A DNA stretch of 64,000 nt from Rhizorhapis suberifaciens (GTDB lineage Bacteria; Pseudomonadota; Alphaproteobacteria; Sphingomonadales; Sphingomonadaceae): assembly GCF_014200045.1 (NCBI RefSeq), contig NZ_JACHOV010000008.1, positions 147,900-211,899 of the forward strand, read 5' to 3'. A model generated the notes under the pieces. The model was given only the letters and a program-made list of their open reading frames with translations, was not told the DNA's origin and ran no database searches. Made by a program: the position numbers and the translations under genes. Shown in pieces: positions 36,542 to 47,533 of the stretch; the stretch's first letter is position 1; each line of letters opens with the position of its first letter.

Positions 36542-37423
36542 ATGACCAAGATCGCCTTCATAGGTCTGGGCAACATGGGCGGCGGCATGGCCGCAAATCT
36601 GGTAAGCGCAGGCCATGACGTCGTTGCTTTTGACCTTAGCGAAGCGGCCCTGGCCAAGGCGGAAAAAGCCGGCTGTCTTCGCGCGGCTTCTGCCAGCGCG
36701 GCGGCCAAGGAAGCTGACGCGGTTGTCACGATGCTCCCGGCCGGCAAACATGTGGATATGGTGTATAATGGCGAGGTGTTCGACGTTGCTTCGCCCGGCA
36801 CCCTGTTTCTGGACTGCTCCACCATCGACGTGGTGACAGCGCGCAAGGTCACGGCCGCGGCAACCGAAAAAGGCTTCGAAATGGTGGATGCTCCCGTGTC
36901 CGGTGACATCGCCGCTGCGGCATCAGGCAGCTTGACCTTCATGGTGGGCGGCTCGGCGGGCGCCTTCAAGCGGGCAAAACCGATCCTTTCCGCGATGGGT
37001 AAGGCGGTCATTCATGCGGGAGATGCCGGCAACGGCCAGGCAGCGAAGATTTGCAACAACATGCTGCTCGGCGCGACCATGATAGCGACCTGCGAAGCCT
37101 TTGCCATGGCGCAAAAGCTTGGTCTCGATCCGCAGACTTTCTACGATATATCCAGTGTGTCATCCGGGCAGAGCTGGTCCATGACAAGCTACTGTCCGCT
37201 CCCCGGCGTGGGACCACAGAGCCCCGCGGACAATAATTATCAGGGGGGCTTTGCGGTTGCACTGATGCTGAAAGACCTGAAGCTCGCTACGCAGGCCGCG
37301 CACGCGGTCGATGCCAGCGTTCCCATGGGCAGCGCCGCCGAGGCGCTATATCAGATGCTGGCCTCCTCCGGGGAGGGTGGCCGCGATTTCTCTGCCATTA
37401 TCGAAATGCTACGCGGAAGGTAA
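36542..37423 (+). CDS. mmsB: 3-hydroxyisobutyrate dehydrogenase
   Basis: A 293-residue NAD-dependent dehydrogenase oxidising 3-hydroxyisobutyrate to methylmalonate semialdehyde, the substrate of MmsA. The NAD motif GLGNMGGGMAANL is at residues 8-20, VDAPVSGD is the family substrate motif, and the catalytic Lys169 is in GNGQAAKICNN. The C-terminal YQGGFAVALMLKDL is characteristic. A 95-bp gap to the preceding hydratase may contain a separate promoter. Confidence 0.96.
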   Translation: MTKIAFIGLGNMGGGMAANLVSAGHDVVAFDLSEAALAKAEKAGCLRAASASAAAKEADAVVTMLPAGKHVDMVYNGEVFDVASPGTLFLDCSTIDVVTARKVTAAATEKGFEMVDAPVSGDIAAAASGSLTFMVGGSAGAFKRAKPILSAMGKAVIHAGDAGNGQAAKICNNMLLGATMIATCEAFAMAQKLGLDPQTFYDISSVSSGQSWSMTSYCPLPGVGPQSPADNNYQGGFAVALMLKDLKLATQAAHAVDASVPMGSAAEALYQMLASSGEGGRDFSAIIEMLRGR

Positions 37424-37463
37424 GTCGCCATTGGGCCTCGCGCAACAGTGACTTTCTCCGTCG

Positions 37464-37491
37464 AAAAAACGGCTCGGAAATTTCCGAGCCG
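37464..37491 (-). terminator. rho-independent terminator of the EF-hand gene
   Basis: A perfect 22-bp palindrome (37470-37491; arms CGGCTCGGAAA and TTTCCGAGCCG) is followed on the reverse strand by T6 (37464-37469). It lies 27 bp past the EF-hand stop. On the plus strand it may also end mmsB transcription, though without a T-tract. Confidence 0.9.
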
Positions 37492-37517
37492 CCTATTCAT
37501 GACAATTTAGAAGGCCT

Positions 37518-37913
37518 TCATCCGCCCAGATAGGTGACAAGTTCCGTCTTGCTGACAGCCTTGCTCTTGTCCTGATCTGCCATGGCGAAGGCTGCGCCTG
37601 CCCAAGCGGCTATCTCCTGATCACCAAGCGCCTGCCCGGTGGTTGCGGCTTCCGCTTTCTTGAGCGTCGTCATCCAGGTGGAGAATTCTCCTTTACTCAG
37701 GTCACCGCTCTTATCGCTGTCATAGGTCGGGAACTCGCTATTGACAACGGCCGCCACATCGACCGTGGTAGCTGACTGAGCCTGCTCCGGAGTTGCTGTT
37801 GCACCCTGCTGAGGGGCAGCTTCACTCCCTGGAGCCGTGTCCTGCGCTAGTGCAGGACTAGCCAACAAGAGGGCTGAGGAACAAAGAAGGTAACGTAGCA
37901 TGTGCTTCTCCAA
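37518..37913 (-). CDS. exported EF-hand domain protein
   Basis: A 131-residue protein with a signal peptide (MLRYLLCSSALLLASPALA, cleavage before QDTAPG), a low-complexity Ala/Gln/Thr linker, and two EF-hand loops: DSDKSGDLSKGEF, which has all calcium ligands, and DQDKSKAVSKTEL, where the Gly and a ligand position are altered. It is probably a periplasmic calcium-binding protein of unknown role. An ATG 12 bases downstream of the first is an equally good start. It is convergent with mmsB, with a strong terminator between. Confidence 0.85.
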   Translation of the reverse strand: MEKHMLRYLLCSSALLLASPALAQDTAPGSEAAPQQGATATPEQAQSATTVDVAAVVNSEFPTYDSDKSGDLSKGEFSTWMTTLKKAEAATTGQALGDQEIAAWAGAAFAMADQDKSKAVSKTELVTYLGG

Positions 37914-38156
37914 TTTTGCGCGACCCTAGGGACATCGGACGTGGACGCGGTTAACATATGCGTTATCGCCGCTTCCGTTCCGACAAATGAGAAAAGGGTC
38001 GCGCAAGCCGCCCCATGATGGAGCCGGGCTATCCCGCATTTGCGCCTTGCACGGGATAAGCCGTTCCGCCCCGCCCAGGCAAGTCGGGCGATTGCCCTCT
38101 TGCAGGAGGCCTGCTAGCGGACCCCATCCTTCAAAGCTGATATCAGGATTCGCCGC
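37914..38156. other. 243-bp gap upstream of purB
   Basis: No gene is seen. It holds a hairpin-forming segment where GGCTATCCCG (from about 38027) can pair with CGGGATAAGCC (to about 38063). I cannot assign this to a known riboswitch class. It must contain promoters for purB and for the divergent EF-hand gene. Confidence 0.4.
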
Positions 38157-39473
38157 ATGGTCCCGCGTTATTCCCGTCCCGACATGGTTGCCATCTGGGA
38201 ACCGGAATCGAAGTTTCGCATCTGGTTCGAGATTGAGGCGCACGCCACCGATGCGCTTGCGGAACTGGGTGTGGTGCCAAAGGCCGCGGCCAAGGCGCTG
38301 TGGGACTGGTGGTCCACCAATCCCACGATCGACGTTGAAGCCATTGACGCCATCGAGGCGGTCACCAAGCACGACGTGATCGCATTCCTGACATGGGTCG
38401 CGGAAAATGTCGGCGATGAAGCCCGCTTCATGCACCAGGGCATGACCAGCTCAGACGTGCTCGACACCTGCCTGGCGGTCCAACTCGCCCGTGCGACGGA
38501 CATTTTGCTCGTCGACATCGACAAGCTGCTGGAGGTGATCAAGCGCCGCGCCTTCGAACACAAGCTGACCCCCACGATCGGGCGCAGCCATGGCATTCAT
38601 GCCGAACCGGTGACGTTTGGACTTAAAATGGCTGAGGCCTACGCCGAGTTCGCCCGCTGCCGCAGCCGTCTGGAGCAGGCCCGCGCCGAAGTTGCAACCT
38701 GTGCCATTTCGGGCGCCGTGGGCACATTCGCCAATATCGATCCGCAGGTTGAAATTCATGTGGCGGAGAAATTGAGCCTCGCCGTCGAGCCCGTATCGAC
38801 CCAGGTCATACCCCGTGATCGCCACGCAATGTATTTCGCAACGCTGGGCGTCATCGCCTCATCGATCGAACGGCTGGCAGTGGAGGTCCGCCATCTCCAG
38901 CGTACCGAAGTTCTGGAAGCCGAGGAATATTTCTCGCCGGGACAAAAGGGCTCCAGCGCCATGCCGCACAAACGCAACCCGGTGCTGACGGAAAATCTGA
39001 CTGGCCTGGCGCGCATCGTCCGTGGCTATGCGAACCCGGCGATGGAGAATGTCGCTCTGTGGCATGAGCGCGACATTTCCCACAGCTCGGTCGAACGTTA
39101 TATCGGACCTGACGCCACCATCACCCTGGACTTCGCGCTGGCACGACTGTCCGGCGTAATCGACAAGCTGCTCGTCTATCCCGCACGGATGCAGAAGAAC
39201 CTCGACAAGATGGGCGGCCTCGTACATTCGCAGCGCGTACTTCTGGCCCTCACCCAGGCCGGCGTCAGTCGCGAGGATGCTTACCGTCTTGTTCAGCGCA
39301 ACGCCATGAAGGTGTGGGAATCCGACGGCGCGTTGTCACTCATGGATCTGCTAAAGGCTGATCCCGATGTCTCTGCCGCTTTAAGCACCGAAGAGATCGA
39401 GGAGAGGTTCAATCTCGATTATCATTTCAAGCATGTGGATACCATCTTCGACCGGGTTTTTGGCTCTCACTGA
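38157..39473 (+). CDS. purB: adenylosuccinate lyase
   Basis: A 438-residue lyase acting twice in purine synthesis, on SAICAR and on adenylosuccinate. The superfamily signature is SSAMPHKRNP (residues ~266-275). The GMTSSDVLDT segment near residue 100 and TIGRSHGIHAEP hold substrate-binding and catalytic residues. The length fits the shorter bacterial PurB group (about 430). Confidence 0.97.
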   Translation: MVPRYSRPDMVAIWEPESKFRIWFEIEAHATDALAELGVVPKAAAKALWDWWSTNPTIDVEAIDAIEAVTKHDVIAFLTWVAENVGDEARFMHQGMTSSDVLDTCLAVQLARATDILLVDIDKLLEVIKRRAFEHKLTPTIGRSHGIHAEPVTFGLKMAEAYAEFARCRSRLEQARAEVATCAISGAVGTFANIDPQVEIHVAEKLSLAVEPVSTQVIPRDRHAMYFATLGVIASSIERLAVEVRHLQRTEVLEAEEYFSPGQKGSSAMPHKRNPVLTENLTGLARIVRGYANPAMENVALWHERDISHSSVERYIGPDATITLDFALARLSGVIDKLLVYPARMQKNLDKMGGLVHSQRVLLALTQAGVSREDAYRLVQRNAMKVWESDGALSLMDLLKADPDVSAALSTEEIEERFNLDYHFKHVDTIFDRVFGSH

Positions 39474-39553
39474 GGATCGTTTCGCTGCACACTGGCATGC
39501 AGGTGCGAAATCGCATAAGTTCGGCGGAAAGCAGAACAGAAGTGAGGGCGTAC

Positions 39554-39871
39554 ATGCAGTTTTTCCGTACCGCATTTTGGGTGGCCCTAGCTGTCGTGAT
39601 CGTGGTGTTTTCCGTTAGCAATTGGACGCCAGTGACGGTCAACCTGTGGGACGGGCTTCGCATGGACACCAAATTGCCGGTTCTGGTCATCGGCGCGTTC
39701 ATTCTGGGAAGTCTGCCGCTATGGATCTATTACCGCGCCATGCGCTGGCGTTTGCGCAGACGCTTGGACAGCGTCGAGCGGGCCTTGTCCGATAATCGCG
39801 CGATTTCCACGTCTTCGACCGTCTTATCACCATCTGGCACTTCCACTGCCGTACCCCCCGGTGCGATATGA
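39554..39871 (+). CDS. LapA domain-containing membrane protein
   Basis: A 105-residue protein with two transmembrane helices (residues ~6-24, TAFWVALAVVIVVFSVSN, and ~43-62, LPVLVIGAFILGSLPLWIYY) and a basic cytosolic tail, the architecture of the LapA (lipopolysaccharide assembly A) domain. The start is ATG 39554, preceded by GAGGG. It overlaps pyrF by 4 bp (ATGA), an arrangement common in sphingomonads; the functional link to pyrF is unclear. Confidence 0.85.
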   Translation: MQFFRTAFWVALAVVIVVFSVSNWTPVTVNLWDGLRMDTKLPVLVIGAFILGSLPLWIYYRAMRWRLRRRLDSVERALSDNRAISTSSTVLSPSGTSTAVPPGAI

Positions 39872-40542
39872 CTAGCCCCATTTATGTAGCCATAGACACG
39901 CCTGACCTTGAAAAGGCCAAGGATCTGGCTGCGTCTGTGCGTTATCATGTCGGCGGGCTGAAGCTTGGCCTGGAGTTCTTCTGCGCCAATGGTCATCATG
40001 GCGTGCACGAAATGATGAAGTTCGGCCTTCCGATCTTCCTCGACCTGAAGCTTCACGACATTCCCAACACCGTCGCCAAGGCGATCCAGGCGTTGCACCT
40101 GTTGGAACCTGCCATATTGACTGTCCACGCCTCGGGCGGGCGCGCGATGCTGGAGGATGCAAAGGCAGCGGCCAATTCCGGCACCAAGGTCGTCGCCGTT
40201 ACCGTGCTGACCAGCCTGGACGGCAGCGATCTCCACGATGTGGGCATTGCCGATCAGCCGCATGATCAGGTCGAGCGACTCACCCGGCTTGCGCGGGACG
40301 CAGGACTGGACGGAATTGTCTGCTCGGGCCAGGAAGTCGCAACGGCGCGAAAGCTATGGCCCGAAGGCTTTTTCGTTGTACCGGGGGTTCGACCGGTTGA
40401 CGGCAAGATGGCCGACCAGAAGCGGGCTGTGACACCTCGTCAGGCCATCGATAACGGCGCTTCCATCATCGTAGTGGGCCGGCCCATCACACAGGCGACC
40501 GATCCCGATATGGCGGCGCGTGAGATCGAAGCCACTTTGTGA
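39868..40542 (+). CDS. pyrF: orotidine 5'-phosphate decarboxylase
   Basis: A 224-residue TIM-barrel enzyme making UMP. The catalytic motif is DLKLHDIPNT at about residues 57-66 (Lys and Asp alternating), and the phosphate-binding loop is VGRPITQATDP near the C-terminus. It is translationally coupled to the upstream LapA gene. trpF follows after 73 bp. Confidence 0.97.
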   Translation: MTSPIYVAIDTPDLEKAKDLAASVRYHVGGLKLGLEFFCANGHHGVHEMMKFGLPIFLDLKLHDIPNTVAKAIQALHLLEPAILTVHASGGRAMLEDAKAAANSGTKVVAVTVLTSLDGSDLHDVGIADQPHDQVERLTRLARDAGLDGIVCSGQEVATARKLWPEGFFVVPGVRPVDGKMADQKRAVTPRQAIDNGASIIVVGRPITQATDPDMAAREIEATL

Positions 40543-40615
40543 GCATGGCCTGCGAAAGCCGGGCGTGGAGTTAAGTCCGCGTTACACTGTCACGAAATCC
40601 GTCTAAACACCGCCA

Positions 40616-41260
40616 ATGTCTCGAATCGACGTCAAGATCTGCGGGCTTTCGACGCCCGAAACGGTGGATGCCGCCATCAAGGCAGGAGCATCGCATATCG
40701 GCATGGTTTTTTTTCCGAAAAGCCCACGAAACGTCGACTTTGACAAGGCGGCGGCGCTTGCCGCGCGCATCCCTGATCATGTGCGCCGAGTTGGCGTTTT
40801 TGTCGATCCTGACGATGAATATCTGGTTCGCGCCATCAGCAACGGGCGTCTTGATGCGCTGCAACTCCACGGAAAGGAGTCAGCCGGGCGCGCAGCCGCG
40901 ATCCGCTCTCATCACAACCGGGAGGTCTGGAAGGCAATTTCGGTAAAGACGAGCGCCGACCTCAATATCGGGGGGGCCTATTCGGCGGCGGTCGACATGT
41001 TGCTCTATGATGCCAAGACGCCAGAAGGGGCCGCTCTCCCAGGTGGAATGGGGGTCCGGTTCGACTGGAAGCTCTTGCAGGATTTTCGTCATCCTCTGCA
41101 TTGGGGACTCTCGGGAGGCCTGGACGCGCAAAATGTCAGGGACGCCGTCGCGATCACGGGCGCTTCGCTTGTGGACATTTCATCGGGCGTTGAAAGCGCG
41201 CCGGGCGTTAAGGATGTGGACAAGATCGCTGCCTTTTGCCAAGCGGTTTCGCAGCTATGA
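40616..41260 (+). CDS. trpF: phosphoribosylanthranilate isomerase
   Basis: A 214-residue TIM barrel for the third step of tryptophan synthesis. The catalytic Cys is in KICGLSTPE (residues 7-15), and [16 protein letters not shown] and the C-terminal [14 protein letters not shown] are typical. It overlaps trpB by 4 bp. The order trpF-trpB-trpA-accD-folC is an ancestral alphaproteobacterial arrangement. Confidence 0.97.
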   Translation: MSRIDVKICGLSTPETVDAAIKAGASHIGMVFFPKSPRNVDFDKAAALAARIPDHVRRVGVFVDPDDEYLVRAISNGRLDALQLHGKESAGRAAAIRSHHNREVWKAISVKTSADLNIGGAYSAAVDMLLYDAKTPEGAALPGGMGVRFDWKLLQDFRHPLHWGLSGGLDAQNVRDAVAITGASLVDISSGVESAPGVKDVDKIAAFCQAVSQL

Positions 41261-42468
41261 CCATCAAGAACTCCTATCGCAATCAGCCTGACGATCGCGG
41301 GCATTTCGGGCAGTTCGGCGGACGCTATGTCGCCGAAACGCTGATGCCGCTCATCCTGGATCTGGAGCGCGAATATCGCGCGGCCAAGCAGGATCCCGCG
41401 TTCGAGGAGGAGTTCCAATATCTCCTGCGCCAATATGTGGGCCGTCCCAACCCTCTTTATTATGCCGAGCGGCTGACGAAGGAACTAGGCGGCGCGAAAG
41501 TTTATCTGAAGCGCGAGGAGTTGAACCACACCGGCGCGCACAAGATCAACAATTGCATCGGCCAAATCCTGCTGGCCCGAAGGATGGGCAAGACCCGCAT
41601 CATTGCAGAAACGGGCGCTGGGCAGCACGGCGTCGCCACCGCCACCGTTGCGGCGCTCTTCAACCTGCCCTGCACCATTTTCATGGGCGCGCTCGACGTT
41701 GAGCGACAGCAGCCCAATGTATTTCGAATGAAGCTGTTAGGCGCTGAAGTCCGCCCTGTGGAGGCGGGCGCACGCACGCTCAAGGACGCGATGAACGAGG
41801 CGTTGCGCGACTGGGTCGCCAATGTGCATGACACTTTCTACATTATCGGCACTGTCGCGGGACCCCATCCCTATCCTGAACTGGTCCGCGATTTTCAATC
41901 GGTCATCGGCCGCGAAACACGCGAACAGATTTTGGAGGCCGAGGGTCGCCTGCCCGACATGCTGATCGCACCGGTTGGCGGCGGGTCCAATGCAATCGGC
42001 CTCTTTCACCCCTTCCTGGACGATGAGACAGTGGAGATCGTGGGAGTCGAGGCTGCGGGCGAAGGACTGGACACGCCCCGCCACGCCGCCAGCCTCGCCG
42101 GCGGCTCCCCTGGCATTCTGCATGGCAACAAGACCTATTTGCTTCAGGATGAAGACGGCCAGATCACCGAAGCGCACAGCATATCGGCCGGGCTGGATTA
42201 TCCCGGCATTGGTCCTGAGCACGCATGGCTTAACGATATCGGCCGCGTCCGATACGAACCAGTGACGGACGATGAGGCGCTCGCGTCTTTTCAGCGTCTG
42301 TGCAAATTGGAGGGTATCATTCCGGCGCTCGAGTCCGCCCATGCGATCGCGGCTGCGGAACGGATCGTTCCAACGCTCGACAAGGACAAGATCGTTGTGG
42401 TCAACCTCTCCGGTCGGGGGGACAAGGACATCTTCACCGTCGCCAAGGCTTTGGGAGTGGAACTGTGA
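41257..42468 (+). CDS. trpB: tryptophan synthase beta chain
   Basis: A 403-residue PLP subunit joining indole and serine. The PLP lysine is Lys96 in [22 protein letters not shown] at the N-terminus and the phosphate loop [10 protein letters not shown] are conserved. ATG 41257 lies in the trpF stop (ATGA); an earlier in-frame start would extend into trpF. Confidence 0.98.
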   Translation: MTIKNSYRNQPDDRGHFGQFGGRYVAETLMPLILDLEREYRAAKQDPAFEEEFQYLLRQYVGRPNPLYYAERLTKELGGAKVYLKREELNHTGAHKINNCIGQILLARRMGKTRIIAETGAGQHGVATATVAALFNLPCTIFMGALDVERQQPNVFRMKLLGAEVRPVEAGARTLKDAMNEALRDWVANVHDTFYIIGTVAGPHPYPELVRDFQSVIGRETREQILEAEGRLPDMLIAPVGGGSNAIGLFHPFLDDETVEIVGVEAAGEGLDTPRHAASLAGGSPGILHGNKTYLLQDEDGQITEAHSISAGLDYPGIGPEHAWLNDIGRVRYEPVTDDEALASFQRLCKLEGIIPALESAHAIAAAERIVPTLDKDKIVVVNLSGRGDKDIFTVAKALGVEL

Positions 42469-43283
42469 GTGACCGCCTCTCTGCCCGCTTCGCTCAGTGC
42501 CGTGCACAAAAGCGCGCCGCGCTTGTCTGCTTCGTCACGGGGGGAGATCCGACGCCGGCCGACACAAGCGCTATTCTCGATGCGCTGGTTGAGGGCGGGG
42601 CTGACATCATCGAATTGGGAATGCCCTTCACTGATCCCATGGCGGACGGTCCAGCCATTCAGGCGGCCAATCTTCGCAGTCTCTCCGTAGGAACCAACAC
42701 CGCCGATCTTCTCAAGATCGCGGCGGACTTCCGCGTCCGCCACCCTGAAACGCCGCTAATCCTTATGGGCTATGCCAATCCGATGATACATCGGGGCGGT
42801 GAGTGGTTTGCTCGCGAAGCCGCCGCGTCCGGCGTCGACGGTGTGATTTGTGTCGACCTGCCTCCTGAGGAAGATGGTGAGCTTGGCCCCGCCCTTCGGG
42901 CTCATGGCCTTCACTTTATTCGCCTTGCCACGCCGACGACCGACATAGCCCGGCTTCCCGCCGTGCTCGATGGGGCGAGCGGCTTCCTATATTATGTGTC
43001 GGTGGCCGGCATCACCGGAAAGCAGCAAGCGGTGCTCACCAGCATCGAGCAGGCCGTGGCGCAGCTTAAATCCCAAACCGCCCTCCCCATCGCCGTGGGC
43101 TTCGGCGTCCGCACGGCCGAGCAGGCCGCCGCGATCGGGCAGGTCGCCGACGGCGTTGTCGTCGGTTCAGCCATCGTCGACCTCGTTGGGCAGCACGGCG
43201 TATACGCCCCGCCACATGTCAAAAATTATGTCGCATCGCTAAGCGCCGCCCTTGCCGGTGCAGCAAAGGAGACCGCCGCATGA
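42465..43283 (+). CDS. trpA: tryptophan synthase alpha chain
   Basis: A 272-residue TIM barrel that releases indole from indole-3-glycerol phosphate. The catalytic Glu50 ([11 protein letters not shown]) and Asp61 are present. The start is GTG 42465, overlapping the trpB stop by 4 bp (GTGA). Its end overlaps accD by 4 bp. Confidence 0.97.
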   Translation: MSDRLSARFAQCRAQKRAALVCFVTGGDPTPADTSAILDALVEGGADIIELGMPFTDPMADGPAIQAANLRSLSVGTNTADLLKIAADFRVRHPETPLILMGYANPMIHRGGEWFAREAAASGVDGVICVDLPPEEDGELGPALRAHGLHFIRLATPTTDIARLPAVLDGASGFLYYVSVAGITGKQQAVLTSIEQAVAQLKSQTALPIAVGFGVRTAEQAAAIGQVADGVVVGSAIVDLVGQHGVYAPPHVKNYVASLSAALAGAAKETAA

Positions 43284-44137
43284 GCTGGATCACCCGGGTT
43301 CGAAAGGCGATTCCCTTCATCGCCAAAAAAGAAACCACGCCGGACAATCTCTGGCATAAATGCAGCGATTGCGGTCAGATGATCTTCGCCAAGGAATGGC
43401 AGGACAATTTGTCCGTCTGCCCCAAATGCGATCATCATGGCCGCATCGGCCCCAAAGCGCGCTTCGAACAAATATTCGACGCGGGAAGCTTCAAGGTTTT
43501 GCCAACGCCTAGCGTCAAGGAAGACCCGCTCAAATTCCGCGACAGCAAGAAATATACGGATCGAATCAAGGCGGCGCGCAATAGCACGGGTGAGCAGGAC
43601 GCGCTGATCAACGCCTATGGCGCTATCGAGACGGCCCCGGTCGTAATCGGCGTACAGGATTTCGCCTATATGGGCGGCTCGATGGGCATGGGCGTCGGCG
43701 CTGCGTTCATCCAGGGCGTCGAGGAAGCGATCAAACGCAAATGTCCCTATGTTATCTTCACGGCGGCCGGCGGCGCGCGCATGCAGGAAGGCATTTTGTC
43801 GCTGATGCAGATGCCCCGCGCGACCGTGGCCATACAGCGGCTGCACGCAGCGGGCTTGCCCTATATCGTGGTGCTGACCGATCCCACAACCGGCGGAGTC
43901 ACGGCCAGCTACGCCATGCTGGGCGACATTCAAATCGCCGAACCGCGTGCGCTCATCGGCTTTGCCGGCCAACGCGTGATTGAGAATACGATTCGCGAAA
44001 AGCTTCCAGAGGGCTTCCAGCGCGCCGAATATCTGCTGGAGCACGGCATGATCGACATGGTTGTGCACCGTAACGATATGCGGGCCACGCTGAGCAAGGT
44101 GATTGGCTATTTGTGCCCCAGCAAAGCCGCCGCTTAA
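43280..44137 (+). CDS. accD: acetyl-CoA carboxylase carboxyltransferase subunit beta
   Basis: A 285-residue subunit transferring carboxyl from biotin to acetyl-CoA. The N-terminal zinc ribbon uses Cys28, Cys31, Cys47 and Cys50 (CSDCGQ and CPKC). The crotonase-like core has [36 protein letters not shown] and [11 protein letters not shown]. It is coupled to trpA by a 4-bp overlap. Confidence 0.97.
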   Translation: MSWITRVRKAIPFIAKKETTPDNLWHKCSDCGQMIFAKEWQDNLSVCPKCDHHGRIGPKARFEQIFDAGSFKVLPTPSVKEDPLKFRDSKKYTDRIKAARNSTGEQDALINAYGAIETAPVVIGVQDFAYMGGSMGMGVGAAFIQGVEEAIKRKCPYVIFTAAGGARMQEGILSLMQMPRATVAIQRLHAAGLPYIVVLTDPTTGGVTASYAMLGDIQIAEPRALIGFAGQRVIENTIREKLPEGFQRAEYLLEHGMIDMVVHRNDMRATLSKVIGYLCPSKAAA

Positions 44138-44171
44138 TGGAGAGGCTTTCCCCTGAAGGGGATTACACCTA

Positions 44172-45488
44172 ATGGCAGACCACGCCCGTTCTTCCAATCC
44201 CGCCGTTCAGGCGCAGCTTGATCGCTTGGCTTATCTTTCGCCGGGCCGCGATATTTTGGGGCTGGAACGGATTACGACCTTGCTTGCCCGCGTGGGTGAT
44301 CCACATCTGCAGCTTCCGCCGGTTCTCCACGTGGCTGGGACCAATGGCAAGGGCTCGACCTGCGCTTTTCTGCGAGCGGCGCTGGAGGCGGATGGGAAGA
44401 GCGTTCATGTCTTCACCTCGCCCCATCTCGTCCGATTTAATGAACGCATCCGTTTGAATGGCAAGCTGATTTCGGATTCCTATCTGGCCGAGCTTCTTAA
44501 ACGTGTACTCAACACTGCGGAAGATGTGGGCGCCAGCTTCTTCGAAGTTACCACCGCTGTCGCCTTCCTTGCCTTTGCGGAAAACCCGGCGGATGCATCC
44601 ATAATAGAAGTTGGCCTTGGGGGGCGGCTGGACGCGACCAACGTCATCCCATCGCCTGCGGTGTGCGGGGTGGCGCAGCTTGGCATAGATCACCAAGCCT
44701 TTCTGGGCGAGACGCTGGCCGACATTGCAAAGGAAAAGGCCGGCATCGCCAAGGCGGGAACTCCCCTGGTCAGCATGAAATATCCATCCCACATTTCGCA
44801 AATCATGGAGGCCGCCGCAGTTCACGCGGGCGCGCCATGGGTTCTCATGGGCAGGCAATGGGATGCCGCTGTCTATCGCGAAAAGCTCCATTATCGTGAT
44901 GAGCAGGGTCGACTGGAGCTGCCATTACCTCGTCTTCCGGGACCCCATCAGCCCCTGAACGCTGCGCTGGCGACGGCGATGTTGAGGCACCAGTCGAGCA
45001 TTTCCGTCTCGGAATCCGCTCTTAGGGCTGCTCCCTTATGGGCCCATTGGCCGGCCCGCCTGCAGCGGCTGGAGCGAGGACCTGTCACAGATGCCGCATC
45101 CGCGGACGCGCAATTGTGGTTGGACGGCGGACATAATCCTGCGGCTGGGGAGGCGCTGGCGCGCCATTTCCACGCTTCATTGCCGCCACAGCACAAGATC
45201 CATCTGATTCTCGGCATGCTTTCAAACAAGGATCCCGGCGGTTTTCTGGAGCCGTTGAAGCCGTTTCTCGCCAGTCTGTCAGCGGTTCCAGTTCCGGATC
45301 ATGAACATCACGCGCCACAGGCACTCGCCGCGCTTGCGGAGAGCTGGGGCATAAAGGGATCGGTCCATTGCGATGTGCCAGCGGCGCTCGCCAGTGTGGA
45401 TGACCGGAAGAATCCTGTGATCCTGATAGCAGGCTCGCTTTATCTTGCTGGCGAGGTGCTACGCGAAAACGGTCAGCTTCCGGACTGA
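44172..45488 (+). CDS. folC: bifunctional folylpolyglutamate synthase/dihydrofolate synthase
   Basis: A 438-residue Mur-ligase-like enzyme adding glutamate to dihydropteroate and folates. The ATP loop is VAGTNGKGST (residues ~57-66), with TSPHLVRFNERIRLNG and EVGLGGRLDATNV as FolC signatures, and a C-terminal LDGGHNPA. The 34-bp gap after accD contains a 14-bp palindrome (TCCCCTGAAGGGGA, 44149-44162) whose right half includes a usable ribosome binding site. Confidence 0.95.
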   Translation: MADHARSSNPAVQAQLDRLAYLSPGRDILGLERITTLLARVGDPHLQLPPVLHVAGTNGKGSTCAFLRAALEADGKSVHVFTSPHLVRFNERIRLNGKLISDSYLAELLKRVLNTAEDVGASFFEVTTAVAFLAFAENPADASIIEVGLGGRLDATNVIPSPAVCGVAQLGIDHQAFLGETLADIAKEKAGIAKAGTPLVSMKYPSHISQIMEAAAVHAGAPWVLMGRQWDAAVYREKLHYRDEQGRLELPLPRLPGPHQPLNAALATAMLRHQSSISVSESALRAAPLWAHWPARLQRLERGPVTDAASADAQLWLDGGHNPAAGEALARHFHASLPPQHKIHLILGMLSNKDPGGFLEPLKPFLASLSAVPVPDHEHHAPQALAALAESWGIKGSVHCDVPAALASVDDRKNPVILIAGSLYLAGEVLRENGQLPD

Positions 45489-45651
45489 ATCCCATTGCAA
45501 TATACCCGTTCGTCCCGAGCCAATTCGCGGGATGTTGGCTTGGTGCAGCCTATCTCGACTTTGCTCGACACGAACGGAGATACGTTAAATTCAAGTAATC
45601 CGGTTCCCAAGGTGAATTGGCGAACCGTGCAACTATACTGTTGGCATATAG
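45489..45651. other. folC-pckA intergenic region with two repeat copies
   Basis: Between convergent folC and pckA, a forward copy of the dispersed repeat (45505-45540, CCCGTTCGTCCCGAGCCA...) faces an inverted copy (45554-45577, CTCGACTTTGCTCGACACG...). No gene is seen. Confidence 0.65.
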
Positions 45652-45686
45652 AAAAAGCCGGACCGGCATAGCGGCAGCCCGGCTTC
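45652..45686 (-). terminator. rho-independent terminator of pckA
   Basis: AAGCCGG (45655-45661) and CCGGCTT (45679-45685) pair on the reverse strand, followed by T5. It lies 18 bp past the pckA stop. Confidence 0.8.
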
Positions 45687-45703
45687 ATCCACATTTAGCT
45701 TTA

Positions 45704-47311
45704 TTAGATGGCCGGTTCAGGCGCCTTCAAAGCGATCTTAAGCACAGCATCATCCACATGGTCAGCGAACTGCCCGAAATTATCGGCAAACAGCCCAACC
45801 AGCTTCAACGCCATTGCGTCATATGCGGCTCCATCCGTCCAGGTTTTTCTAGGATCGAGAATCTTGCTCTCCACCCCCGGCACGCTTATCGGAACCTCAA
45901 AGCCGAAATTCTCATCCCGTCGGAATTCGACATCATTGAGGCTGCCATCCAGCGCCGCGTTTAGAAGCGCGCGGGTAACTTTAATTGGCATGCGGCTACC
46001 TGTGCCATATTTGCCGCCAGTCCAACCGGTGTTGACCAGCCAGCAAGTGACGCCGCCCTTGGCGATGCGCTCTTTCAGCAGATTACCGTAAACCGACGGG
46101 TGGCGCGGCATGAAGGGCGCGCCAAAACAGGTGGAAAAGGTCGCTTCAGGTTCAGTAACCCCAATCTCCGTCCCCGCCACTTTGGCGGTGTATCCCGAAA
46201 GGAAGTGGTACATCGCCTGCTCCGGCGAAAGCCGCGCAATCGGGGGTAGAACGCCAAAGGCGTCGGCGGTCAGCATGATGATGTTCTTGGGAACCGGGCC
46301 CAAATTCCTTTCCGAACAATTCGGAATGAAGTCGATCGGGTAAGCGCCCCGCGTATTTTCGGCCAAGCTGTTATTATCGAGGTCAAGTTCCCGCGTCTGA
46401 GGATCGATCACGACATTTTCCAGCACGGTTCCGAACCGTTTTGTGGTTGCGTAGATTTCGGGCTCGGCCTCGGGAGACAAGCGAATCATCTTTGCATAGC
46501 AACCGCCTTCAAAGTTGAAGACCGCAGTGTCTGACCAGCCATGCTCATCGTCGCCAATGAGCGTCCGGCTTGCATCGGCAGAAAGCGTAGTCTTGCCGGT
46601 GCCGGAAAGCCCAAAGAAAACAGCGGTATCGCCATTGGGCCCGATATTGGCCGAGCAGTGCATCGGCATGACCCCATCGACGGGCAGCTTGTAATTGAGG
46701 ATGCCGAATACGGATTTCTTCATTTCACCGGCATAGGCAGTGCCGCCGATCAAAATCAGTTTCTCGCTAAAGTTAACCGCAATCACCGTTTCGCCACGAC
46801 TGCCGTGACGTTCAGGATCCGCGCGGAAGCTTGGCAGGTCGATAATCGTGAACTCGGGAACGAAATCGGACAATTCAGCCGCTGTCGGGCGAACCAGCAA
46901 GGTACGAATGAAAAGATTGTGCCACGCAAACTCGTTGATAACGCGGACATTGACGCGATGTTCGGGCTGAGAACCGCCGAACAGGTCTGCAATGTAGAGC
47001 TTGTCCTTGGACGCCAGGATTTTTAGGAAATCTTCCTTCAATGCGGCAAAATGTTCCGGTGACATGGGCTTGTTGCCCTTATTCCACCACACGCTGTTTT
47101 CAGTCTCAGCATCGCGCACGGTGAACTTGTCCTGAGCGGACCGGCCGGTATGCTTGCCGGTGGCGACAACGAGAGGACCGTCCTTGGCGAGAATTCCTTC
47201 GCCATTATTTATTGCCGCTTCCACCAGTGGCGCGGTGCCCAAGTTCCAATATTGCACCGCTGCGCTGGAAAATCCTTGTTTTTCCAGCGTTATTGAAGAT
47301 TTCGCCTGCAC
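45704..47311 (-). CDS. pckA: phosphoenolpyruvate carboxykinase (ATP)
   Basis: A 535-residue gluconeogenic enzyme forming PEP from oxaloacetate. The P-loop is [11 protein letters not shown] (~residues 232-242), followed by [10 protein letters not shown], and [12 protein letters not shown] holds the metal-binding Lys. The start is GTG 47311, with AGGAG eight bases upstream on the reverse strand. It is divergent from chvI; this pairing is conserved in many alphaproteobacteria, where ChvG/ChvI affects pckA expression. Confidence 0.97.
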   Translation of the reverse strand: MQAKSSITLEKQGFSSAAVQYWNLGTAPLVEAAINNGEGILAKDGPLVVATGKHTGRSAQDKFTVRDAETENSVWWNKGNKPMSPEHFAALKEDFLKILASKDKLYIADLFGGSQPEHRVNVRVINEFAWHNLFIRTLLVRPTAAELSDFVPEFTIIDLPSFRADPERHGSRGETVIAVNFSEKLILIGGTAYAGEMKKSVFGILNYKLPVDGVMPMHCSANIGPNGDTAVFFGLSGTGKTTLSADASRTLIGDDEHGWSDTAVFNFEGGCYAKMIRLSPEAEPEIYATTKRFGTVLENVVIDPQTRELDLDNNSLAENTRGAYPIDFIPNCSERNLGPVPKNIIMLTADAFGVLPPIARLSPEQAMYHFLSGYTAKVAGTEIGVTEPEATFSTCFGAPFMPRHPSVYGNLLKERIAKGGVTCWLVNTGWTGGKYGTGSRMPIKVTRALLNAALDGSLNDVEFRRDENFGFEVPISVPGVESKILDPRKTWTDGAAYDAMALKLVGLFADNFGQFADHVDDAVLKIALKAPEPAI

Positions 47312-47533
47312 GCGTTTTCTCCTAGAGATTGAACCAAATCTGCGACCCGCATCTTCCCGTATATTATTTTATTCGCTTGCTGCGGTATCAGGATTTGCTT
47401 GGCCCCGCGCATATCCGCTGGAAGGCCGATCGTCAAATCGGTTAAGAACGAACGTTGGATTGTTGCGGCGGAGCGGTGCATGGTTTACCTCTGCGCCTCC
47501 AACCCTTCAGGGGGCACGGAGCCTGACCATATC